Positions 25,480 through 33,252 are shown, counted from the first letter of the stretch. The stretch is DNA of 56,899 bases from Acidobacteria bacterium UBA823 (GCA_002296225.1 DBHR01000046.1:1-56899), one strand, 5' to 3'. Notes: generated by a model from the sequence alone, not told the origin. Numbers and translations are program-made.

Positions 25480-26490
25480 GTGCAACTCGAAGCCTCCGCC
25501 CCAATGCGGATAGACCTTGCCGGTGCTACGCTAGACATCTGGCCCTTGTATCTATATCACGCGGGCGCGCAGACTCTGAACGTCGCCGTGACCCTCAGGG
25601 CTCGCTGTTGGCTGCAAACACGCAACGACCGGCGGCTCACCCTACGTTCGCTCGACACAGACCAGTGGATAGAGGCTGACCATCGGTCGACGCTGCCCGA
25701 CAGCACGCCGTGGCGACTATTAAAACGGATCATCGATTTCTTTGACGGCGAAGGCCTGAACATCGTGACCCAAAGCGATTCCCCGATTGGTGCGGGTATC
25801 GCTGGATCCTCCGCACTAAACGTTGCCACGTGCGCCGCCCTCGCCAGGTGGCGAGGGCGCGACCTCTCGCCGGAAGCATTGCTCGGAATCGCCATGAACG
25901 TCGAAGCTCAGGTGATCGACGTCCCGACTGGTGTGCAGGACTATCGTCCCGCCTACTACGGCGGCATCTCCGCGGTCGAGATGGGGGTCGGAGGCGTAAC
26001 ACGGGTAGCGCTCGATGTCGACCCCGTGTCGCTCTCCGAGCGTCTCATCGTCGCACATACCGGCGCCTCCAGAGAATCCGCCATTAACAACTGGCAAATC
26101 GTGAAAGGGCGAATCGATAGAGAGCCAGGTATCGCCACTCACTTCGACCAGATCTGTCGAGTCGCCGGAACCATGCGTAAAGCATTAATCGCAGCCGACT
26201 GGCCAGAAGTCGGCCGGCAGCTCAATCACGAATGGGAGTTACGTAAGCGCTTGACACCCCGCGTCACGACGCCGGCCATCGATAATCTCATTGAGCGGGC
26301 CAGACGCACTGGCGCACTCGGCAGCAAGGTTTGTGGAGCTGGTGGCGGCGGCTGCATCGCCAGCCTAGCCGCACCAGACGATATTTTGGCCGTCACCTCC
26401 GCTTTGGCTGACGGCGGCGCGACAATCCTACCGTGCAAGGTTGACACGGATGGCCTCCAGCTAACGCTCGGACCGGCGCCGCCAGCATAA
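25480..26490 (+). CDS. GHMP-family sugar kinase
   Basis: ATP-dependent small-molecule kinase of the galactokinase/homoserine/mevalonate/phosphomevalonate group. Motif 1 region: SAPMRIDLAGATLDIWPLY (substrate site near the N-terminus). Motif 2: SPIGAGIAGSSALN at about 107-120. Motif 3: KVCGAGGGGCIASL at about 285-298. The general look resembles the heptose-7-phosphate kinase (HddA) branch, but the substrate is not determinable. It is divergent from nagZ, so a role with a recycled or envelope sugar is possible. The GTG start is needed to include the first strand. Confidence 0.85.
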   Translation: MQLEASAPMRIDLAGATLDIWPLYLYHAGAQTLNVAVTLRARCWLQTRNDRRLTLRSLDTDQWIEADHRSTLPDSTPWRLLKRIIDFFDGEGLNIVTQSDSPIGAGIAGSSALNVATCAALARWRGRDLSPEALLGIAMNVEAQVIDVPTGVQDYRPAYYGGISAVEMGVGGVTRVALDVDPVSLSERLIVAHTGASRESAINNWQIVKGRIDREPGIATHFDQICRVAGTMRKALIAADWPEVGRQLNHEWELRKRLTPRVTTPAIDNLIERARRTGALGSKVCGAGGGGCIASLAAPDDILAVTSALADGGATILPCKVDTDGLQLTLGPAPPA

Positions 26491-26507
26491 GTTTCAGCGT
26501 CTATACC

Positions 26508-26993
26508 ATGGACAATCTCAGCATCGCCCGGCTATTCGCCAATATCGGCGATCTCCTTGAACTCAAAGGCGAGAATACTTTTAAGATCAGAGCCTACCGC
26601 GCAGCAGCCGACATCATCGGCCATGCGAGCGAGCCCTTCGCTGAACTCAACACCGAGGAGCTCCTTGCCATCCCTGGCATCGGCAAGGCAATCGCCGAAA
26701 AAATCAGAGAGATCGCCGAAACTGGACGTTTGACGTTCCATCAGAAGCTGTTGGGCGAGTTTCCCACCACCATCCTTGATCTTCTCCACCTCCAAGGCGT
26801 GGGGCCGAAGACCGTGGCTTTGCTCTACCAAGGGCTCGGCCTTGGGTCTATCGACGAACTGGAGATTGCCGCCACAGAGGGTCGGCTGAGCAGCCTCCCC
26901 GGTCTCGGGCCAAAGAAGGAGCAACTGATCCTGACAGCCGTGGCGAGGCACAGGCAGGGCGAAGGCCGACCCCTCAGGCGAACCGCAACGTAA
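26508..26993 (+). CDS. Stand-alone PolX-type N-terminal (HhH) domain protein
   Basis: 161 residues matching the first domain of bacterial family X DNA polymerase/PHP proteins: LFANIGDLLELKGENTFKIR at the N-terminus, then helix-hairpin-helix motifs at about 53-69 (LAIPGIGKAIAEKI), 92-108 (LHLQGVGPKTVALL) and 128-144 (LSSLPGLGPKKEQL). Full PolX proteins have about 570 residues; the catalytic palm and PHP nuclease domains are absent here. The protein ends with a basic tail, not an abrupt frameshift. It probably binds gapped or structured DNA; that function is inferred. 17 bp after the kinase gene. Confidence 0.82.
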   Translation: MDNLSIARLFANIGDLLELKGENTFKIRAYRAAADIIGHASEPFAELNTEELLAIPGIGKAIAEKIREIAETGRLTFHQKLLGEFPTTILDLLHLQGVGPKTVALLYQGLGLGSIDELEIAATEGRLSSLPGLGPKKEQLILTAVARHRQGEGRPLRRTAT

Positions 26994-27014
26994 AGTGCGC
27001 TACCCCTTTTGACG

Positions 27015-27236
27015 ATGGCACGCACCACTAAGGCGAAAGCCGTCACTCAGATTCGAAGGCTGTATCTCCAGGCTAGCCCGAAAACGATTCAGCGCGACCT
27101 TACTGTAGCGGTCGAACTGTTCAAGTCGCTCCCAACCGAGACTACGCGGGAGGCTGTGGCCGTGTATATGGACGGGCTGTCGCAACTCCGATCGGAGTGG
27201 ACCTTGGCACGCAAACGCCGCGCCAAGCATCGATAG
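27015..27236 (+). CDS. Small basic protein of unknown function
   Basis: 73 residues, strongly basic at both ends (MARTTKAKA at the start, ARKRRAKHR at the end) with an amphipathic helical middle (TIQRDLTVAVELFKSL, then YMDGLSQLRSEW). I do not recognise a family. The ATG at 27015 is preferred to a TTG two codons earlier. It follows the HhH protein by 21 bp on the same strand, so a nucleic-acid-related role is possible but unsupported. Confidence 0.55.
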   Translation: MARTTKAKAVTQIRRLYLQASPKTIQRDLTVAVELFKSLPTETTREAVAVYMDGLSQLRSEWTLARKRRAKHR

Positions 27237-27273
27237 CATCGCCAACAGCCCCAAGAGAAGGGCGCTTGTCTAC

Positions 27274-27744
27274 CTAACGGTCAGTAGTCGTGACCCTAAG
27301 CGGGGTTACCGTATCTTTTGCCGCCGATGCACTCGACCCTGCAATAGCAAGATAGGCGATGAGGCCAATAGCTAACACGCTGAAGACCGTCAACTGGAAC
27401 CAGACTCTCGCGATCTGCTGTCGGTGTTCAAACGCACTATCCCCTTCCTGAACATCCGCGTCAGCACTCAAGTCAACCTCGGCATCGACGGAAAACGACG
27501 CCAGAAAAGCCCGCACGGTCGACTCGGGGTCGAGACCAACCTCGACCGCATACGTTCTTATGAAGCCTCTGGTGAAAATGCCGCCAGGCAAGCTAGCAAT
27601 CTCGTTGCGCTCAAGCGCCTCGAGCGACCCAATGCCGATCTTAGTAGTTGCCGAAAGGTCGCGAAGCGAGATGCCCCGCGCTAGACGCGCTGAGCGTAAT
27701 CGAGAACCAAAATCCCCACGCTGACTCACAAAGGATGCTTGCAT
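27274..27744 (-). CDS. RodZ-like HTH membrane protein, short form
   Basis: 156 residues. The N-terminal helix-turn-helix of the RodZ/HTH_25 type is clear: LRSARLARGISLRDLSATTK then SLEALERNEIASLPGGIFTRGF and IRTYAVEVGLD (about 14-75). An acidic stretch (about 88-105) leads to one membrane helix (about 117-137, FSVLAIGLIAYLAIAG). The periplasmic beta domain of full RodZ is missing; only about 20 residues follow the helix. It may link the shape machinery to DNA or to MreB as RodZ does, but this truncated form could do something else. Confidence 0.8.
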   Translation of the reverse strand: MQASFVSQRGDFGSRLRSARLARGISLRDLSATTKIGIGSLEALERNEIASLPGGIFTRGFIRTYAVEVGLDPESTVRAFLASFSVDAEVDLSADADVQEGDSAFEHRQQIARVWFQLTVFSVLAIGLIAYLAIAGSSASAAKDTVTPLRVTTTDR

Positions 27745-27786
27745 TATCTGAGCGTTTGAGCGTAATCCCTTACTCTAGACAAGGGG

Positions 27787-28482
27787 TCATACGGTGTCAA
27801 ACGACCGTCGAACTCGCCGAACGAGCCCAGTCAAGCCGACCGCCCAGTCGAAATGCAACTGAGCCGACTCAATAAACAGCCCGATGCCGGCAATTCCGGC
27901 CGCTCCTGCCCGCCACAAATCCTCGAGCCGGCTCTCAGTCACACCACCGATAGCGAGCACCGGCACGTGCGCACGTTTCGTTGCCTCACGAAGCCCGCCG
28001 AGACCTCCCAATGGGCATCCTACGCCCTTGGAGACGGTTGGAAATACCGTACCGAAAAGCATGTAATCCAAGGTTGATGATTTACCAGGCACCTTGGACG
28101 GATCGTGAAGCGCTCGGCTCAAAAGCCAATTGTGGCCACCGAGCGTTCGAACGCGCTCGCTGGCAATTGAGTCCTCGCGAAGATGCACGCCAGCTGCCCC
28201 AGTCGCCAGGGCTACATCCGCACCGTCGTTCACGACGACGCGCGTACCGCTGTCGCCAGAGGCCTCAACGCATCGCGCAACGAGGGAATTCAACTTACGC
28301 CTCGACAGATCGCGCTCACGTACCTGAACGATTTCAATCCCGGCCTTTACAGCCGCGACCACCAAAGCGATCAAATCATTCAACTGGCGATCTAACACCG
28401 CCCCGGGTGATAAGCGGCGACGATCTGTCACGAGACAAATAATCGGACGACGCGCGGACAGCCTCACGAAGTCAGAATTCAT
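27787..28482 (-). CDS. Thiamine-phosphate-synthase-like protein (copy 2, ThiE/TenI)
   Basis: TIM-barrel protein of the ThiE/TenI group, 231 residues, with ICLVTDRRRLSPG, EIVQVRERDLSRRKL, VVVNDGADVALATGAAGVHL, and a C-terminal AIGGVTESRLEDLWRAGAAG. The first copy has VNDRAD; here Arg is Gly (VNDGAD), and the HMP/diphosphate loop is altered, so it may be a TenI-like or divergent enzyme. It lies 23 bp after the 90-residue membrane protein gene, downstream of rnhB on the same strand. Confidence 0.78.
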   Translation of the reverse strand: MNSDFVRLSARRPIICLVTDRRRLSPGAVLDRQLNDLIALVVAAVKAGIEIVQVRERDLSRRKLNSLVARCVEASGDSGTRVVVNDGADVALATGAAGVHLREDSIASERVRTLGGHNWLLSRALHDPSKVPGKSSTLDYMLFGTVFPTVSKGVGCPLGGLGGLREATKRAHVPVLAIGGVTESRLEDLWRAGAAGIAGIGLFIESAQLHFDWAVGLTGLVRRVRRSFDTV

Positions 28483-28505
28483 TAGACGAAGGGGCTACCT
28501 GGCCT

Positions 28506-28778
28506 TCAGCCGTCGACGCTAATCGACGAGTGATCATTCAAGTTATTGCGCGACTGAATCTTCGTCATAAGCGCGACAAGCTCGGCGAACCCGGCAACTA
28601 GATTAATCAAACCAACCCCCGACACAGCACCGCGCACGAAGTTACTTTGAAGCACCAGATGTAGTTTCGGAAGCGTTGCGGCAAAGACATTATTATCCCA
28701 ATAGGCCAACCAGGGCACGACGGCCAATACCAATCCCGCCTCAAGAAAGTAGGCTATGAACAACAAGCGGCGTAGCAA
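28506..28778 (-). CDS. Small membrane protein of unknown function
   Basis: 90 residues with two hydrophobic segments (about 3-25, FIAYFLEAGLVLAVVPWLAY; about 50-70, AVSGVGLINLVAGFAELVAL) joined by a short loop containing YWDNN. TTG start, three bases after the rnhB stop; no better start exists. I do not recognise a named family. Tight spacing in the rpsP-rnhB run supports a real gene. Confidence 0.65.
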   Translation of the reverse strand: MLRRLLFIAYFLEAGLVLAVVPWLAYWDNNVFAATLPKLHLVLQSNFVRGAVSGVGLINLVAGFAELVALMTKIQSRNNLNDHSSISVDG

Positions 28779-28781
28779 GGT

Positions 28782-29405
28782 TCAACCCAACGTATCAGAG
28801 AGGACCGAAGGCCTGAACGATCGTCGATGCACCACCGAATATCCGTAGCGGCCTAGCGCGGCAAGGTGTCCTGGCGTCGCGTAACCCTTGTGTTGATCGA
28901 AACCGTACCGCGGATCGCGGTCGTGTAGCATGCGCATATACCGATCTCGCGTTACCTTGGCAACAATCGACGCCGCCGCGATGGCAGCACACCGCCGGTC
29001 GCCTCCGACAAGAGCCCGCTGCGGCAGCAAGAGATCGGGTATACGAAAACCGTCGACCAGCACAAAGTCAGGAGGCGGCACTAGGTCCATCACCGCCTCT
29101 CGCATCGCGGTAAGCGTCGCCCGGTGAATATTCACCCTGTCGATAACCTTCGGGCCGACCAACGCAATGCCCCATCCAGTGGCTGCACTGACGATTTGAT
29201 CGTACAAATACTCGCGTGCCGTCGGCGTCAGCAACTTGGAGTCGCGGACGCCTGGCACGTGTCGATCGGAATCGAGCACCACAGCTGCTGCAACGACTGG
29301 GCCAGCCAGAGAGCCCCGACCAACCTCGTCAACCCCAGCAACCCGAGAGAACCCTCTGCGTCGAACGGCATTTTCGATCGTGCGACGCGCAACAGGTCGG
29401 ACCAT
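28782..29405 (-). CDS. rnhB: Ribonuclease HII
   Basis: Cuts RNA in RNA-DNA hybrids and at single ribonucleotides. Catalytic DEDD residues: Asp and Glu in GVDEVGRGSLAGPVVAA (about 24), Asp in VRDSKLL region, Asp in FVLVDGFRIP (about 120). C-terminal YGFDQHKGYATPGHLAAL is diagnostic. 207 residues. Follows rplS by 54 bp in the common rplS-rnhB order. Confidence 0.95.
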   Translation of the reverse strand: MVRPVARRTIENAVRRRGFSRVAGVDEVGRGSLAGPVVAAAVVLDSDRHVPGVRDSKLLTPTAREYLYDQIVSAATGWGIALVGPKVIDRVNIHRATLTAMREAVMDLVPPPDFVLVDGFRIPDLLLPQRALVGGDRRCAAIAAASIVAKVTRDRYMRMLHDRDPRYGFDQHKGYATPGHLAALGRYGYSVVHRRSFRPSVLSDTLG

Positions 29406-29459
29406 CTCCTCAATTCTCGATTTCGGGGGATGACCCGCGCGGTCGCCGGGAACGAGAAA

Positions 29460-29813
29460 TCAGGCCCTGGTCTTTGGTCTGCGTTCGCGCAACCGGGCAG
29501 CCTTCCCGCGCAACTCTCGCAAGTAGTACAACTTCGCCCGGCGCACCTGAGCCGAGCGTACGACCTCAATTCGAGCGATCACGGGCGAATGAAGAGGAAA
29601 AGTCCGTTCGACGCCCTGACCGAACGACATCTTCCGGACAGTGAACGATGCACGTGCACCGCCCCGCCGCTGGCTGATGACGACACCCTCAAACACCTGC
29701 ACACGCTCCTTATCACCTTCCCGAACTTTCACATGGACTCGCACGGTATCCCCAGACTGCATCGCTGGTCGGTCGACGAGTTGCCCCTGTTCGATGGTTT
29801 CGATGGTGTTCAT
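29460..29813 (-). CDS. rplS: 50S ribosomal protein L19
   Basis: Large-subunit protein at the 30S interface. Carries SGDTVRVHVKVREGDKERVQ, FEGVVISQRRGGARASFTVR, GVERTFPLHSPVIARIEV and the C-terminal RRAKLYYLRELRGKAARLRE, all standard. 117 residues. Its ATG shares a base with the trmD stop, so translation is coupled. Confidence 0.97.
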   Translation of the reverse strand: MNTIETIEQGQLVDRPAMQSGDTVRVHVKVREGDKERVQVFEGVVISQRRGGARASFTVRKMSFGQGVERTFPLHSPVIARIEVVRSAQVRRAKLYYLRELRGKAARLRERRPKTRA

Positions 29814-30562
29814 CAGCGCGTCTCCTTCTCCCGTCCTGTCAACAACTCCTGCAGGATAGCGCGTTCCTCGTCATCGAGTGAGGCTTGAGCAAGTAGATCG
29901 GGCCGGCGGTCTAACGTACGGCGCACGGCCTCTCGCTTCCGCCATCTTGAAATTCTCTGATGATGGCCAGACAGCAACGTCTCCGGCACCTGCAACGCCC
30001 TGACTTTCGCTGGCCGCGTGTACTGCGGGAAGTCGAGCAGGCCACGCACGAACGACTCGCTCTCAATCGACTGCGCATCCCCGACTACGCCTGGTACTAG
30101 GCGCGCCACGGCATCAACGATAACCATCGCGGGCAACTCTCCTCCCGTTAGCACATAGTCACCGATCGACAACTCTTCGGTTACAAGACCTTCTCGCACC
30201 CGTTCATCGACACCTTCATACCGGCCGCAAATCACAACGAAGCGCGATAACCGACTGAGTCGTTCCGCGTCCACATGCCCAAAACGCTTCCCCTGCGGCG
30301 ACGTCAACACAACACAATCTGGCTGTCCAGCGACCCCCCTGATTGCATCGATGGCACGGAAGATCGGCTCGTACTTGAGCACCATTCCAGGGCCGCCACC
30401 ATAGGGTGCGTCATCCACGCTTCGATGCCGATCGTCCGTGTAATCCCGTAGGTCATGGACCTGGACATTAATAAGGTCTCGGTTAATGGCCCGCCGTACG
30501 ACGCCCTCGCGAAACACCGCCTCGACGGTCGCGGGAAAGATCGTAACGATATCGATTCTCAT
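29813..30562 (-). CDS. trmD: tRNA (guanine-N1)-methyltransferase
   Basis: SAM-dependent methylation of G37 in tRNAs for Leu, Pro and Arg, preventing frameshifts. Knotted SPOUT fold: DIVTIFPATVEAVFREG at the start, DDAPYGGGPGMVLKYEPI, ICGRYEGVDERVREGL, and SIGDYVLTGGELPAMV at the knot. 249 residues. Overlaps rimM by 4 bp and rplS by one base. Confidence 0.97.
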   Translation of the reverse strand: MRIDIVTIFPATVEAVFREGVVRRAINRDLINVQVHDLRDYTDDRHRSVDDAPYGGGPGMVLKYEPIFRAIDAIRGVAGQPDCVVLTSPQGKRFGHVDAERLSRLSRFVVICGRYEGVDERVREGLVTEELSIGDYVLTGGELPAMVIVDAVARLVPGVVGDAQSIESESFVRGLLDFPQYTRPAKVRALQVPETLLSGHHQRISRWRKREAVRRTLDRRPDLLAQASLDDEERAILQELLTGREKETR

Positions 30563-31122
30563 GCCGTGCTTCGTGCTCGCTTCGTAACGTTCAGGTCGAG
30601 CAGTCCCTCGGGTGGTTTGATCTCAATGATCCGGTCCGCCACGTGTATACACCGACAAATTTCCTCAGCCAACGGTATTAAAACCTCGCCTGTAGCTGTG
30701 TGCACCACAAGCAGACTTCTGTCAGCGTTCCCCTGCACGGCCACCACGGATCCAATGGCTGACCCGTCATGGGTTCGCACGGCGCAGCCTATTAGTTCGT
30801 GGTGGTAGAACCTCCCGGCCGGAAGTGGTAGCAACTCGATCGCAGGCACACGCAACTCGGCGCCGACCAAAGGCCTGGCGGAATCGATCGTGTCAATTCC
30901 CCCCAACGCCAGAATCGGACGCCCATGATGAAATCGCACGGCCGTCACGGTAACTCGTTCGCTCAGGTCAGAGCGGCAAGCGTAAAACACGGCGTTCATC
31001 CGAAATCGATCTTGCGGAAAATCCGTTTCTGGATTGACTATAATCTGGCCACGACGACCGTGCGTGCGCGCTACCCGGCCCACGACCGCACCGTCGGTCA
31101 ACTGATGGTCACCGTCCATCAT
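30559..31122 (-). CDS. rimM: 16S rRNA processing protein RimM
   Basis: Assists late 30S maturation and binds S19. N-terminal barrel domain with VVGRVARTHGRRGQIIVNPETDFP and a C-terminal PRC-barrel (FYHHELIGCAVRTHDGSAIG at about 105; GEVLIPLAEEICRCIHV at about 145). The frame is open to a GTG at 31137, but one of the tandem ATG codons at 31122/31119 gives a more usual 187 residues with less overlap of khpA. The end overlaps trmD by 4 bp. Confidence 0.94.
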   Translation of the reverse strand: MMDGDHQLTDGAVVGRVARTHGRRGQIIVNPETDFPQDRFRMNAVFYACRSDLSERVTVTAVRFHHGRPILALGGIDTIDSARPLVGAELRVPAIELLPLPAGRFYHHELIGCAVRTHDGSAIGSVVAVQGNADRSLLVVHTATGEVLIPLAEEICRCIHVADRIIEIKPPEGLLDLNVTKRARSTA

Positions 31123-31369
31123 CCGGTGACCCGTCACGAAATTCTACCGTGACGCTCGACCCCTCCATCTCTGCAGCCATCGAGGCCAGCGCACGTAAGG
31201 CGCTGGCGGTACGCCCGCGTCGTCCGATCATCCTACCCAAATCACTCGGTGCCGCAAACAACTCGATTAGTTCCGAACCGTCCTGAGTGGTTTCGGAGAC
31301 GTGCACCTCATCAGGCGCCTTCGCGAGCGCTTTCGCAACAACTTCAATCACCGTCCTGGCGCGGCTCAC
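31109..31369 (-). CDS. khpA: KH-domain RNA-binding protein KhpA
   Basis: Small RNA-binding protein with one type II KH domain, 86 residues. The GxxG loop is visible in GRMIGRRGRTASALR at about 46-60, after LIELFAAPSDL. The homologue in Gram-positives works with KhpB in RNA and cell-division control. GTG start overlapping the rpsP stop by 4 bp, the normal rpsP-khpA-rimM-trmD order. Confidence 0.94.
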   Translation of the reverse strand: MSRARTVIEVVAKALAKAPDEVHVSETTQDGSELIELFAAPSDLGRMIGRRGRTASALRALASMAAEMEGSSVTVEFRDGSPDDGR

Positions 31370-31638
31370 GAAGTCTCAGCTGCCTCCGCCGTCTCTACGG
31401 CGGCGATCGGATGTCGATCGATTAGCGTCCGGACCGTGTCGGACGGGCATGCGCCGCGGCTCAACCAGTGCGCCAAGCGCTCGCGATCCACTTCGACGGT
31501 CTCGGGACTAGTCCGCGGATTGTAGTAGCCGAGAATTTCAACGAACCGACCATCGGTCGCCTTCGCCGAATCGCAGACGACGACGCGATATAACGGTTGC
31601 TTCTTCGATCCCACCCGACGCAGACGGATCGCCAACAT
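31366..31638 (-). CDS. rpsP: 30S ribosomal protein S16
   Basis: Body protein of the small subunit. LAIRLRRVGSKKQPLYRVVV at the N-terminus, DGRFVEILGYYNPRTSPE, and VDRERLAHWLSRGACPSDTV are diagnostic. The ATG at 31638 behind GAAAGG is chosen over an upstream in-frame start at 31671. 90 residues. First gene of the translation operon; ffh, often upstream, is absent. Confidence 0.96.
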   Translation of the reverse strand: MLAIRLRRVGSKKQPLYRVVVCDSAKATDGRFVEILGYYNPRTSPETVEVDRERLAHWLSRGACPSDTVRTLIDRHPIAAVETAEAAETS

Positions 31639-31724
31639 GCCAACAAACCTTTCTTTTCTACTGTGGAACACCCTCGACCGATACGGCGAGGATAGCGTTA
31701 TTGGCCTCTCAATTATCTACGGAT

Positions 31725-31823
31725 TCAACCGAGGGCTTCCTCAATGAGTTCAGGCGTGTGTCTAGCCTTACGCCAAAACACTCCCGGCGCTTGCCGCAGA
31801 TGGCCGTCAAATAATTTAAACAT
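31725..31823 (-). CDS. Possible 32-residue ORF in the rpsP leader
   Basis: ATG-started frame encoding MFKLFDGHLRQAPGVF followed by an amphipathic WRKARHTPELIEEALG. Its start lies about 36 bases after the predicted transcription start of the 31866-31895 promoter. No strong ribosome-binding site (only AGAGTAAG). No family recognised; it could be a leader peptide or chance. Confidence 0.25.
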   Translation of the reverse strand: MFKLFDGHLRQAPGVFWRKARHTPELIEEALG

Positions 31824-31865
31824 AACTTACTCTGAATCCGCTAACTCACTCATAGACAACCGCTT

Positions 31866-31895
31866 ATCGTACCCTTGTTCGAACGACCCTGTCAA
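31866..31895 (-). promoter_or_regulatory. Probable promoter of the rpsP operon
   Basis: Minus strand: perfect TTGACA (31895-31890), 18 bp spacer, TACGAT (31871-31866). Transcript would start near 31859 and carry a leader of about 220 nt before rpsP, containing the 32-codon frame. Confidence 0.55.
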
Positions 31896-32010
31896 CGGAG
31901 CACCGTTCGGTGACCCGTTCGATCAACATTAAGTCCGCGGCGCCACGAAACGCCGATCTGCACGGACAGTCAGACCGACCGCGCGAAGATTATACGTCGT
32001 GCTTCTCTGC

Positions 32011-33228
32011 TCAAGCGGCGGGAGTCGGGACCTCAAAGGGAATCGACTCAATAATGGAGAGTCCGTAGCCCTCAAGACCGACGAACTTGCGAGGATTATT
32101 GGTTAGAATACGCATCGACCGAACACCGAGATCACCCAAGATCTGTGCCCCAATGCCGTAATCTCGCTGGTCAGGTCCCACGCCAATCCGCGTGTTCGCC
32201 TCGACCGTGTCGACACCCTCATCTAGGAGTTCGTAGGCCCGAATCTGGTTAGCCAGGGTCATCCCTTGGCTGTCTTGATTGAGATACAACAGAACTCCGC
32301 GCGTTTCCCGAGCCACTCGAACCAAACTGGCCTGCAGTTGACGCCCGCACATACAGCGGCTCGAATGAAAGACGTCGCCGGTCAAACAGCGCGTATGAAC
32401 CCGAACGACGACGTCCTGCCCATCGCCAATCTCGCCGCACACCATCGCCACGTGGGTTTCCTTGCCCACCACGTTCTCGTAAGCAACAACGCGGAATTCG
32501 CCGAAGTCGGTTGGCAGCATCGCCGAAGCGACCCGTCGCACTAGCCGCTCCGTGCGCATGCGGTATTTGATCAGATCGGCGATCGTGATTATGGGTAGGT
32601 CGTGCTTCCGTGCAAACTTCGCCAACTCAGGCACCCGTGCCATGGTGCCATTTTCGTTCATGATCTCGCAGATGACGCCCGCTGGGCTTAACCCGGCGAT
32701 CCGTGCAAGATCGACCGCCGCTTCCGTCTGACCAGCGCGCACAAGCACGCCGCCTGGTCGCGCACGCAGTGGAAACATGTGACCAGGCCGAGCCAAATCC
32801 GCGGGACGTGTCTCTGGGTCCATGGCGGCTCGCACCGTGGCCGCGCGGTCGCCTGCTGAAATACCGGTGCTCGTGAATTCCTTCGCTTCGATCGACACGC
32901 AGAATGCTGTGTCAAAGCGTGCTGTGTTCTGCGGCACCATTAGTGGGATGCCAAGATCATCCAGTCGCTCAGTCGTCATCGGCATGCAAACCAGACCTCG
33001 GCCGTACCGAGCCATGAAGTTAATGGCCTCCGGAGTAACCTTGTCGGCCGCAATCGTGAGGTCGCCCTCATTTTCACGATCCTCATCGTCCACAACGATG
33101 ACCATCAGGCCCGCGCGGATGGCCGCCAAGGCATCATCGACGGACGAAAATATGCCATCAGCTACCGGGGCAGCCTTGTCGATTGGCTTAAGCCCCTGTG
33201 AGCCCCCACGCAACGAATCTTTCGCCAT
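32011..33228 (-). CDS. ribBA: RibBA: DHBP synthase with a diverged GTP cyclohydrolase II domain
   Basis: 405 residues. The N-terminal half (to about 210) is a convincing 3,4-dihydroxy-2-butanone-4-phosphate synthase: DDEDRENEGDLTIAAD, RFDTAFCVSIEAKE, RPGHMFPLRARPGGVL, GVICEIMNENG. The C-terminal half keeps the zinc cysteines (CLTGDVFHSSRCMC, about 281-294) and QRDYGIGAQIL, but the normally conserved VHSEC is HTRC, RCDC is RCMC, and LRQEGRGIGL is LNQDSQGMTL. GTP cyclohydrolase activity is therefore in doubt. The ATG at 33228 behind GAGG is preferred to the GTG at 33252. It is the last gene of ribD-ribE-ribBA. Confidence 0.9.
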   Translation of the reverse strand: MAKDSLRGGSQGLKPIDKAAPVADGIFSSVDDALAAIRAGLMVIVVDDEDRENEGDLTIAADKVTPEAINFMARYGRGLVCMPMTTERLDDLGIPLMVPQNTARFDTAFCVSIEAKEFTSTGISAGDRAATVRAAMDPETRPADLARPGHMFPLRARPGGVLVRAGQTEAAVDLARIAGLSPAGVICEIMNENGTMARVPELAKFARKHDLPIITIADLIKYRMRTERLVRRVASAMLPTDFGEFRVVAYENVVGKETHVAMVCGEIGDGQDVVVRVHTRCLTGDVFHSSRCMCGRQLQASLVRVARETRGVLLYLNQDSQGMTLANQIRAYELLDEGVDTVEANTRIGVGPDQRDYGIGAQILGDLGVRSMRILTNNPRKFVGLEGYGLSIIESIPFEVPTPAA

Positions 33229-33252
33229 GGTCTGCCTCAATGAAACCACCAC

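Larger units (their letters stand above)
31639..32010. other. 372 bp interval between ribBA and rpsP
   Basis: Gene-poor region, all downstream of ribBA on the minus strand. It contains a promoter (31866-31895), a 32-codon open frame (31725-31823), and just after ribBA a possible hairpin around 31936-31970 with nested CGGCG/CGCCG and GTCCG/CGGAC pairs but no T tract. No ribH, ffh or RNA gene was recognised. Confidence 0.5.

Noticed and set aside
31031..31042. TTGACTATAAT on the plus strand inside rimM
   Set aside because: The elements overlap without promoter spacing and no plus-strand gene follows.
31744..31932. 62-codon plus frame in the ribBA-rpsP gap
   Set aside because: Composition is unlike neighbours, with no ribosome-binding site; it opposes the rpsP promoter.
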